Source: Bugulina stolonifera (lineage: Eukaryota; Bryozoa; Gymnolaemata; Cheilostomatida; Bugulidae). Taken from it: a stretch of 64,000 bases of DNA. Below, one piece after another: positions 34,126-46,100 of the stretch (the stretch's first letter is position 1; each line of letters starts with the position of its first letter). A program made the translations under genes and the position numbers. Where the stretch lies: contig OW285194.1 of assembly GCA_935421135.1 (NCBI GenBank), positions 13,229,376-13,293,375 of the forward strand, written 5' to 3'. The notes beneath the pieces are model-generated. The model was not told the DNA's origin. It made no database searches and saw nothing but the letters and a program-made list of their open reading frames with translations.

Positions 34126-37100
34126 CTGCAATATACAGCCATAGCAAGTGACAGTACTGGGCTATCGACCACTAGGGGGCATTTACACTTTAGACTCGGC
34201 CCAAATCAATCAACTGGTAAGGTCATTTTAGCTGCATTTTATAGCACAAAAGTTGATGGCAGTGTAGACGTCTTTTTTTTACCCAACAATTGGACAACTA
34301 TTATCAGGTCAAGTAAATTCAGGTAGGTTTGGCGCCACTACTACAAGCAGAGTCCGTGATTTCTATATACTACATGAACTAGGTGTGAGTTATAATTTGA
34401 CAAGCTATAAATAGATCTAGTGTACTATTTTAGCACTCTTTGCTGAAACTAGTTGAATTATCGAATGAATCCTATTACAACTGCAGTTACTTTACACAGG
34501 TCAGTAGAAATTACTAACTTCATTTTACACGCTTTTTTAACCTTTAAGCCTAATATTCTAAACCATATATTTACAAAGTCACTGCGAGTAAACAAACTGT
34601 GCAATTATCAGTTACCTCGATTTCGGATTTTGTCTTGTTGATCTGTGTCTCCTCCGCCATTGTCTCTTTCAAAGGTGACTCGTTGTGGTTGTGAAGTATT
34701 CTCTGTCACATCAGTAGTCCTAGTGGTAGTCCTAGCAGTAGTCCTCACAGTAGTCCTTCCAGTAGTCCTAGTAGTAGTCTTAGCATTAGTCCTAGTAGTA
34801 GTCGTAGAAGTAGTCCTTGGCCAGCCTGTTAATATTAATAACCACAATAAGGCATAAATCTGTAGAACATGCAACTCGGTACTATATAAACATAGTAGTA
34901 TTTAGTAGTATTTTATTTTTATCTACACTCAAAAGTACCGCAATCGGTCAGAAATGAAATGTTCACAACAAAAATTAAAAATAGATCAACCTTTGTACAT
35001 AAAATTGTTATTATAAAATGTAGTAAAATAATTAAAAAAACTGTTTGATCTTTTCTCGGAACTCTCAATCAAAGAACATTTTTATAATAATTGAGATTAA
35101 GATTATTATGTAAAACCACAAGTGAATAAGAAAGAGGGCCTCACTCCAGACACATTGGAAAGAGTAATATAAAATTTTTATGTAGATAGTAATATTGTCT
35201 TTTTTTATGCACATAATATTGTGAGTGCTGCCCTCTAGTACTAACCAGAATCAAGTGTGCTAGCTAATATAAACAACAACTGATTAGATTACCATACTTG
35301 TTATGGTGACTGCGGTTACTATGCTTACTATGGTTGCTATGGTGACTATGGTTGCCATGCTTAATAAAGTTATCATGGTGACTGCGGTTACTATGCTTCC
35401 TATGGTTGCTATGGTGACTATGGTTGCCATGCTTAATAAAGTTATCATGGCGACTGTGGTTACTATGCTTGCTATGGTTGCTACCGCTATGTTATTATAC
35501 TTACTATGTTTTTTTAGGCTCGCTATGCTTACTATGTTCTACCATAATGGTTATTAGGAAATAATCAAATAGATTTTGGTTTGAGTAGAGCAGGGCTCGT
35601 CATAAATAAGCAGGAGAGAATAGACGTATCATAAAGGTACTGTCTTTATCTTACCACCACTCACGGCAACCCTTTTTGTGGTCGTATTCGGGTGATTCTT
35701 CAGGTTTGGGTGAGCGATGTCCACACACATCAAAGTCAAGGCATAAATGGTGTCATTAAAAATCGGAGTATAACTTGTTCCATTAGCCACTACTCTCCCA
35801 TCACTCAGTATACCTAAATGTAAATGAAACAGAAATGGTGAAGCACTTTAGAGCATACAGCACTGCACAATCATCACTTGCCTTTAATAAATGGTGTGGC
35901 CTTGCAGCACAATTACAATAGAGTACAGCTATCTTAATACAGAATTTTCTAGATCAATTCATAATTTTATTCTAGACAATATAACCTTAGGATAAATTAA
36001 CCAATGCTAGCTCTACATATAAGAGTGTCAGCATGGCGCAATTGGTTGAGCTCAAACCTCTGCTCTATCATTTTTCCCAAAAAGCCTTCAGCAAGCTTTT
36101 CCTCAAAAATTGCTACTCATGCTAAGATCAGGGAACATAAATAATACAGAAGCTCTGGTGTAGTGTCTTCACCAAACAACCACGTTTCAAAACCGAGAAG
36201 CTCGATTCTGATGGAGTATGTGATGACATCATCAAAGACTGACAATGCACCAAGTATGGAGATGCCTGTAGAACTGTTCGGACTCAACAAACAAAATTAA
36301 GCATGTCCCATGAGCCAAGTACTCTACTAATAAGTTCACTGCGTGAAGATTGTTATACCAAACATGAAACTGAACATTGGCAGTAGATCTGGTCTATACA
36401 CTTAACTTCCGAATGTATATGCACTACATGTATGGGTGGGTCCCAATCGACACAGGACTCTACATGTATATCCAGTAGAACAATCATGCAGGTGACATTA
36501 CTAGATTGAGGAGGTAGAGCACTTACTGTAGATGAATCTTGACTGGGCCTGGGGAGGGTATGCCATGCAGGTAAAATTGAACTCTTCTCCAACCCAGATA
36601 AGATCCTTATTATGCGTCACACTCACATTCAATGGGGCAACTACAACATCAAACAAAAGAGAATTAGTCACTGCTCTCCAACTTCATGATATAACGAATG
36701 ACTGGAAGGCTGTACTGAAGATCAACTTATAGTCAGGTAGTTGCAGAACTTTGAGAGCTTCGGGTGTATAATTGTGATTAGGGTAAACAAGTTTGAACTA
36801 CACGTAAGTAAACCAAAACAGTTTAGCAGGAAACAGGTGCAAGTTCTTTTCCACTTGAACCTGCCTCTGAGTGTACGTACCTTTAACTTCATCTACTGTG
36901 ACATTTGTAGTTGTCCTCTTCTCTCCATTGCCAGAGTCGACAGTATGACAGTAGAAATAACCATTTACCATGTGACTCATCAGTGTAACATTGAACTGAA
37001 GGTTCACTAGGGAAGATCCTGTCATGGCTGCCGGGCACTCAAATGGCTGAACCTTGATTGGATGTGTCACATCTCCACTGGTTTTAGACACCCAATGACC

Positions 37101-40100
37101 AGTCTCATCCAGTTCACATCCAATTTTAAAAGGCTGACTGTTAGAGGTCTTGTTGTGATATACTAGACTAATTTCACTAAGATAAGTGAAATTGGTAGCC
37201 ATACAAGTTATGAGGTTAGGCTGTCTGACATAAATATCCGGGTGAGTAGCGATTTCATTGGAAATTCCTGCCACACCATTAACTAAGAGAGAAAAGAATG
37301 AAACAGTGTAATCTAAAAGATATGTAATGAAAATGTAGCTTATTAACATTGGAGAGTGTAGATATTGTTTTATAACACACAGTAATCGGTTTACATTTAT
37401 CTCTAGGTGTGTACTGTGTATACTGTGTAAACCTTTCTTTGATTTAAAATGTCAAATAATCATTTAAGGATCTAAGTAAGCATAGAATCGACAATAGAAC
37501 TTACAATCTGAGGATATAATGAGACCTCTGCCCTGGGGCCTCCAGTTAGGGTGGACAGTATCAAAGCAGTTCACACGGATCCCAGAGACATCTGAGCTTG
37601 TTGGTGTATAGCTCGAAGTGTTAGACAATACTTGACCATCTCTACTCCTTATAGCTTTAAAAATACACAATGTAATATAGGTTTGACTGCAGTTAATTCT
37701 GTTATAAAAAAATCTTTTTAATCTAGAAGGAGTTCTCCTAACAGCTTCTTTCTTAAAAGTTCATAATTATAATGTACCATGTTATATGCATGTACATGTA
37801 TATACAATACCGTACACATTTACATGTGGATAATATACCATATCATAGTTTACAATAAGAGATAGGATATTGTATATGTACACCCAAGTGTATAGGCCTA
37901 TGTATTATATACATATAAAATGTCATAATGATAGTACACAGTACATAAAAAGTATAATGATAGATACTACATTGTATATAAAATATGTACATAATTATTA
38001 TAACTATGCGTTTAAACATACAATACCATATACACAATATCATATACATACATGTACATTGCATATACTGTACATGTACAATATCATAATACATGTACGT
38101 GTACATATATAATACATGTTCTACATGTATAATACAGCTCAAGCTCTTTGCCAAGTTAGCCAAATAAACGTTCTGTTGATGTTATTCTACTGGACAACAG
38201 ATACATGGATATATCCATAGTAAGAAGTGTTCTATTAGCCAGAATGAGACTTACTATATCCATAGTCAACACTTCTAGAAGAGCTAACACATGACACAGT
38301 GAAAGGTGATCCCTCAACGATTGGCCAAGGGTCTATTGTCATGTTAACATCCTGTTTTGTTGGTTGTTCTACAATTATCATTACTAAGATATTGTTATAG
38401 ACTACAGTTTAGGGTAATGGCTGGGTTAGCCTGGAAGCATTTCTTATGTTTCTACATACATGTGACAGTATGCATGTGTGTAAACAGTGTCCTTGATTAC
38501 TCTACAACTGAAAATAATTTCTAGATATTGCGGAAGTCAGCTGTCTAGGTGACAAAGCAAGAACATGCGTGTGTATTCAGTTATTTACCTTTTAGTTTTG
38601 TCACATTCAGCCCTGCCATATAGTGACTTCCTGTGAAGCCTTCGTAGGCTAAACATTGAAAGGTGCCATTCTCAATCCTTCTAGTATTATTAACAGGAAT
38701 GGTCAATGTTTTTATACCTCCATTGGCAACAATACGTTCACATGCTCCAGATGAATTAATGGGGCTTCCTTCTTTTACTGTGTGGCTAGAATTGTCTAGG
38801 TGCCATACATGGCTTATCCGATCGTACTGACACATGGCAGTATGGTTTTCAATCATGCCATGAAAACCTATTCCTATTTTAAGTATTCCAGTAAAGTTAT
38901 GAGCTTCACACGACATATGTGTTATATCATGCCGGTAGAAATCGGGGTCTCCATTTGATTTGTACTTTATTTGGAGGTCTGCATCAGCTGAAACAGAATT
39001 AGTATGTAAGCATTACTTGGCTCATTCATATTTTTATATCATGCCAAATCAATTATCAAATACTTGGCTATCCAAGTATCCTATGTGAGAAATTCTGGTT
39101 CAATTGCTCTAGAGGTCATTGGTGGCGCTGTTTTAGCTACTTTTCCATTGATAAATTGTCTTCATTACTCCCAAAAGCAGAAAAACACCGATCTATTTAG
39201 AGAATTGCTTTCTTTTATTTGAGATTAATAGTGGGAAGTAACGCAGTACGTTTTTTACTCTCCGAAGACTTTTGAAAATGGTAGAACCTGTATAAAATAC
39301 CTAGCATATGTATGAAACACCAAGCACCTGTAGAAAGTACACTATACCTAGAACCTGAATGAAATACATGTACCTAGCACCTGTATGAAATACCAAGGAC
39401 CTGTATAAAATACCTATCACCTGTATAAAATACCTATCACCTGTATAAACGTTTTTGACCAACAAGCCATATGGATCTGTTGATGAATAGATGAATGAAT
39501 ATTGAAACACTGGCAGACAGAAACCAGCGGTAAGCCACAGTTGCAGATGTTATTAACTGCATTATCCTGGTTGCACTCAACATCATCTGTATACTTGTTC
39601 CCATTCAGTGGTCATAAAGTGGTGTTGGTGGCCGAGTGGTCTAGCGCTAGTCACTCTGGTCTTGCAGCAATGACGCAAGTTATCTTATCTGCAAGGACGT
39701 GGGTTCGAGTCCCACCAATGATCTGGAGGTTTTCGTCCGGAAGAAGGTTTTCTCTCTGTCCCATATCGAACTATAGGAATATCCAGCTCTAGGAGCCATG
39801 GTGGTCCCTCAGTTAGCTCTGCTATTGGGCAGCCATGCTAAAGAGTTGTTTGGCACCACGGATATAATATTATTCTTATAACATTAATGCATCACACAAC
39901 ACACATGACGACCCAAGTGTATACAAATCACGTACTTTCAAATAAATGGGTTTGGTTACTTACAATAATATGAGACGTCCCATTCTAGCTTTCGGTGATC
40001 TTTCTTCCAGTTTGGATGATTTTTATTAATGCAAATTAAGGTAACTCCAGGCCTGTCTATTTCGTTCAGTGTGTATTCGCTCACAGCTTGTACAGATCCA

Positions 40101-43100
40101 TTACTTTGTCTAACATCTGAGCGAAAATTATATAACAACTTTTCAATAAAATCCTTCAAGGAGGAGAATTTAAGCAAAATATTAATAACTGGAGAGGTCA
40201 GATACGAAATTAACAAGAAAATTAATAGGAAAAAATTTAACTTTTTTGGTAAATATGCCATGTAAATTGTTGTTGCAATTGCTTCCTATGACCGTATTTC
40301 TAACTAAGTACCGTATAGCATAATCTCTTTCCAATAATAATACAAACTTACGGTAAAGGTAATCCATATGGTCACTAGTAGAAGAGTTGCAGTAGAAAGA
40401 AATTGGGCGGGATTTAAGAATAGGAAGTGGTTCGATGCCCATAGTTATTGGTGTCGGTGGCGCTAAAAATCATTAAAACAGGATGTACATCATTCTAAAG
40501 CTTCGCAACACGTTCAAAGATTTTGCTTCCTCAAACACATGGATGCGATAGTATCTTTACATAATTACTTCACTCTTGCATATATCTTTCACCAAAATCT
40601 TAATTGTACAATTACTTTACAAAGCTTACAAAGTTTACAAAGCTGTGGTCTAACTTGGATAGCATTTCAGAAGAGTTTCATAAAATAATGTTGCTTCTAG
40701 AAGGTGCTGAGCTTATTGTAGGTAATGAGAATAACCAACAGGCTTATTTCCAGCTAGCAGCAAATAATTACATGTATTATAAAGCCTTCACTTTAAATTA
40801 AAAGAAGAGTGATAGAAGGATATTATCAACCTACATTTCAGACTTGTGATCGTCAGTTGATTAGACTCATACTGAGATTCGCTGGATGAAAAAAGCGTTC
40901 CTTTGCAAACAAACATTCCACCCTGATGCTCTGCCGTCAACATCAAACTGAATGTAAAGCTTGTCAAAAAAATTGCAGTTTCGTAGCATCGAGGGAAAGA
41001 TGGGTCTGTAGTATTGATCCCATGACTTGCCACTTTCACCCCGTCGATGCATCCAACATGAAACGATTTATTGGTATTAGTATTTGTGTAGATCAAGCTA
41101 ATGTTGCCCAAAGTATTAGAATACCCAGGGCCGCCTCGGCATGTCAAAGTCAACATTTCATCCGTGTAGAAGTCAGGAGAAGACGACCAATTTCCCTGTA
41201 GACTAATACCTGGTGCTAAAATAAACGATTCACATACTACTTTGTTTATTTCATTAAAATACTTACAAAATCTTGAATGTATTAAATGGCAGTCAAAGAA
41301 AGGCTACACTAAACTATTCAAAAATGTCATTGGCTAGCTAGGCCACCTGGTAGCAAACCCAACACCACTGTCTAGGACTCGCTGCTAGAGGCACGTCGTA
41401 TCAATGTCGCAACTCTTTACTCATACAGAATGTCAACATACCTGCTGTGGTCGCTTTGGTCGTTGTGGTAGTTGGTGTTCTAACTGGAGGAGTCGTAGGT
41501 GTTGTAGTTTCCGGAAGCATGGTGGTGGTAGTAGCCGTTGCTGATAGTACAGTGGTAGTAGTTGGCACCTGTCTGGTGGTATTGGGTGCTGGTACAGTAG
41601 TTGTTGGTGCTGGTACAGTAGTTGTTGGTACTGGTACAGTAGTTGTTGGTGCTGGCACAGCAGTTGTTGGTGCTGGAACAGCAGTTGTTGGTGCTGGAAC
41701 AGCAGTTGTTGGTGCTGGTACAGCAGTTGTTGGTGCTGGCACAGTAGTTGTTGGTGCTAGTGTTGTGGTTGCTGGTGCTGGTACAGTAGCTGTTGGTGCT
41801 GGCACAGCAGTTGTTGGTGCTGGTACAGCAGTTGTTGGTGCTGGCACAGCAGTTGTTGGTGCTGGTACAGTAGTTGTTGGTGCTGGTACAGTAGTTGTTG
41901 GTGCTAGTACAGTAGTTGTTGGTGCTGGCACAGTAGTTGTTGGTGCTAGTGTTGTGGTTGTTGTAGGCATCACTGTATGTTAAATCACAAAGTCACATAG
42001 TCAAACAAAGCTAGTGTAAGTCAGTGACATGAGTGGACACGTGGGAAGCAATAAAAGTTCTGAGTAATTTGCCTTTTGTCTATAGGGAGCATCAATGTTG
42101 GTTAATTGACAATATGTCTGATTAAAAATTAATGTCTAAATGCAACAAGAAGTACTAGCCAAAATATTTTCTTCTTCAACAGAGAAAATTTAGACCTTGT
42201 TTCTAAAAAGTTTAGCATCGTACAAATACTAATTCCCATTGCAATTCAAAGACAAATTTTTTAGCTTTGTATGTACATGTAACTATTTTAACTCCACTTG
42301 GGTAAATGCATACTAACATTATTATCCAGTGTGGAGTAAAGGCAATGAAGCTGAGAGAATAAATTTTTGCTTTTTCTAGAATTGTATCTAATATCAGAAC
42401 AATATTAATAATGCATGAAAATAGTAGCACTTGGGGCGTACTTCTTCTAACTGTCCAATATTTTCAGTAGTAGAAATTTTTTTCAACTCTGCTGTAAGAT
42501 TTTGCAGAAAACATTTTAATTTTGTACATATTTTAAATGAAGTATTTTTTAAATGGAATATAAGCACAAAAAATACTTGTACTCATTGGTTTGTATAGTA
42601 TTGTGTATAGAAAACTTCTTGAGTTTGGGGTTACTGGGGAAGTGCTAGTCTGCCCCATTGTAAAATTTTGTCTTTTAGAACATGTGGAAGTTACGATACC
42701 TTCAGAGTCAATGGTTACGCTGCTAGAGTTGTACTCTTTCATCGTTGCCGCGTCCATTGCACTGCAAATGTATGTTTGGTTGGCCGAGCTCTGATTGAAA
42801 ACGATATCAAAATTCATCACAGCATCTCTTACATCATTTAAAGTTGAGGTACACATAGAGCTGTCTATCATAGTAACGAGGTCAATTCCACTTCCGGTGC
42901 GTACCCAACTTCCTGATCGCTTATCGCAGCCAACATTTGCTTGGCCATCTTCTGAGCCAAGACTCAAATATGTGATGTCATAGAACTTTTTGAGCTCACA
43001 GCTAATCCGTATCGTCATACCCTCCATTAGTCCATAGTTGGTGTAGTTAGAATCCAGCCTGATGTCTGAACAGAAATAAAATAATTAAAAGTAAAATATC

Positions 43101-46100
43101 ATATCTAAACGATAAATGAATAGATCGTAAAATTGTAGACAAATACTGACATGGCTATTGGTATTCCTATATTTCGGAAAACCTTAACAATAAATGCACA
43201 TCATTTCTTCCTCTACCCCAACCATTCATCATCAGTGTCTTATGATTCTGTAGAAAATTTTCAAGCATTTAAACATCTGCGTGTGACTCATTGTTGAAGA
43301 AAACTGTGTGTTATCACGTTCACATATTATGGCTACCATGCTACTGTGATACTATTGGCACAAGCTATGCTCTGCATCAACGTCATCCCTTTTTAATTCT
43401 GGTAGTAACAACAAAATATTTCCAGTAATGAGATGATGACATATCTACCCTACTGTGCTATAAACTTCATCACCTTAAGCAGCCAGCTCTGCCGCAGAAA
43501 AGTGTATGTGTTACCTAATGCTCGTGTTACTATTGCACAGAGGACCAATGTGGTTTCGCAAAATTTTGACAATAATTATCAGTATGATGTTTTTAAAATA
43601 TTACCAAGTGGATAAATAATTATTTGAGCCAAAAAATTTAAAAAAAATGAAAAGAGAAAAACTTATGAAATACATACCAGGGATATCATTAAGTCTGGTG
43701 ACATCAACTAAAACAAACATAAATTATTTTGTATGTAGAAATTTCATCATGCATTTGTATCCAAGTTGGCCAAATGTAAGAATGTTTGCCTAGAATTAAT
43801 CTACATGGTGGGCCTATGTTCAACCTACGTAACGGGTGGATTGATAACATTTCCTATTTAGTTCTCCCATTATTTAACAGGATACTCAGGCAATAAAGTA
43901 CTTCCTAACTCATATAATCATGTTGGTTATTTATACTACTTTTAAAATGATCAATTTTGAAACAATCACTTGTGATACAATCATGTAGTTCTGCACTTCA
44001 CATGCATTTAATGTCTACATGCTATATTTTATCACTATAATTATTACTGCATAATGCTTGTGGAGTTCATGGTGAACATGTGGTATTATGTGTATGTTTG
44101 ATACAACCAGAAATATTCTGTAAAATTCCCATTAGCTCACCAAATTTAACCCCTTCTGTCAGAATAAGACATCGAGAGTTGTATAAAAATTTGATTGAAG
44201 TTAATTTTATTCTACAAATTTTCTTCACTTCCAACTCACATGCTTGAAAGTTGGTATATTTATACTAAATATGATGAATTGGATTATTTTGAGTCACAGC
44301 TTATCAGATTTGACGGATTCCGACTCTCCCAATGTCTGATTCTGATCGTAGAGGGTCACACTTGATTGTGTGAGAGTACACAGGTTTTACTACATTGTAA
44401 TTTCTCGTGAAATACTCACCAAAAGTGAACACCTGGCTGATCTCCTCATAAACAGTAATCTTGTCATTACTTGACCAAGCCGCTGACTTGACATCAGATA
44501 GCGAGCATGGGAGGGTAGTAGTTGAGCACATCTCTTGAAGTGCCTCTACAAGTGCATACACAAAGTATCAGTCACATTGCATATTAGACACGCCCCAGCA
44601 CAAACACATTCAAATAATATATAAACTCAAACCCATCATCCAATAATTATATTTCAATAATAACAAAGGCTCACCAATATCTTTAGAAGTTTCGTTATGA
44701 GTTTGGATATCCAGAAAGTAAATCTTGTCAGTTTCATGGTCTCCTATCAGCAAAACCTTCCCATCAGGTGACACAGAGACATCGGCTGATAAATTTCCTA
44801 ACTCAAGCTGTTGTTCGACCCTCAATGCATTCGGATCGACAGCGACAGAACTAGAAAAGAACCTCATATTGTCAGCATCAAACAAATTGCAATAACTACA
44901 TGCACATATGCATTGTACTAGAGTGTATTGAGTGATTGACTGGCTACCTCTAGGGTTACGAGTGGCACTGTTTTACGATATTACAATATTGATATCTGTG
45001 CCTAGTGGTAAGGGCTCTGGACTTCCATGTGAGAGTCCCAGGTTCGATTCCCATAAGGTTCATTGGTGGTGTTAGGAAGAGCACTCAGCCACAATTGCTC
45101 CTGTGTCTCATATAATACTTTGCCATTGGTGAAGTGCCTTCTCCGTCCCAAATTAAACAAAATGCAGATCTCTTTAGATCCTTGCTTTCTTACCTGGGAT
45201 TAATAGTGGGAAGTAAAATTCGTAAGTTTTTTATATCTGTGCCATTACATTAAAACTTTTACACATAGCTGATAGGGTGATGCCAATATACTTTTAAGGT
45301 AGCCTTCACACTTCATCATAGCCATTGGGTCTGATAAGAACTAAACTAATTCAGCACAGCAAATGTGGTTTAGTAGTATGTTAATTAATTGGTCATGCAA
45401 AACACAGAATTGGCTGAAATGCAAGTTGCTGGCAGAAGGAAAGGAGGACCAAAATGCAGATGGATGGACACAGTAAGTGCTGAATTGAAGCGTTTGGGCA
45501 GTCACATAGATGACATAGAAGAACAAGTGAGATGGCAGTAGCCTGCAGTATGGTCACTCAAACAGGACTACAACCGTATAAGTGAGAAACACAAAAACGA
45601 CTAATAGCATTAGCAAATCTAGCCAATAGACTGCTGTATGTGATCTCATAATGACATAAGTAAAACTGTTTGATTACCTGATAAAGGTTACATAGTTGAC
45701 TCCTTTGGTTAGGTTACCAGCAGCACTCGCAAATGTTGACTCATCATATCGCCGGATTCCTTGTACATAAACATATTAAACTGTAATCTTGGTATGCATA
45801 GTAGCCATAGCAACGGCTATGCTGTTTATAGCGGCCATCTTGTATAATAACAAGATCACCAGCATACTATCATAATGCAGTTCTAAAAAGCATGCTTATT
45901 AACTCTCTTAGCAATAAATAAGAAACATGTTTATGCAAAGTTGGTGGCATAGTAACCCTTAAAGATAAATGCAGCGCCACAATTATACATTTGTATAAAT
46001 ATGTAGCATATATTTATGCGGACATGTAAATCAATCAAGAGGTCATAGACATGTGAATCAAGAGGTCATAGACATGTAAATCAATCAAGAGGTCATAGAT

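Larger units (their letters stand above)
35655..41215 (-). other. Gene B membrane-proximal composite Ig block (three units)
   Basis: Same order as gene A: one-exon modules 40835-41215, 38589-38987 and 36881-37282, each followed by a split module (40352-40462 + 39964-40116; 38255-38368 + 37505-37654; 36527-36640 + 35655-35813). Four-Cys signatures are visible, for example LTLTC, FHVGC, FPRC, MFVC. The second halves carry CINKNHPNW and CFDTVHPNW, with CVDIAHPNL in the last. The 36881-38368 part is almost identical to gene A 14899-15832. Confidence 0.8.

Noticed and set aside
36025..36110. A-box-like ATGGCGCAATTGGTTGAG as a further SINE head
   Set aside because: No B box or shared tail could be found.
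39624..39720. Functional tRNA-Leu or tRNA-Ser gene
   Set aside because: A and B boxes and acceptor pairing exist, but no convincing anticodon arm; a SINE body follows.
41447..41983. Long + strand frame opposite the gene B mucin exon
   Set aside because: Same reason: reverse of the 21-bp repeat.
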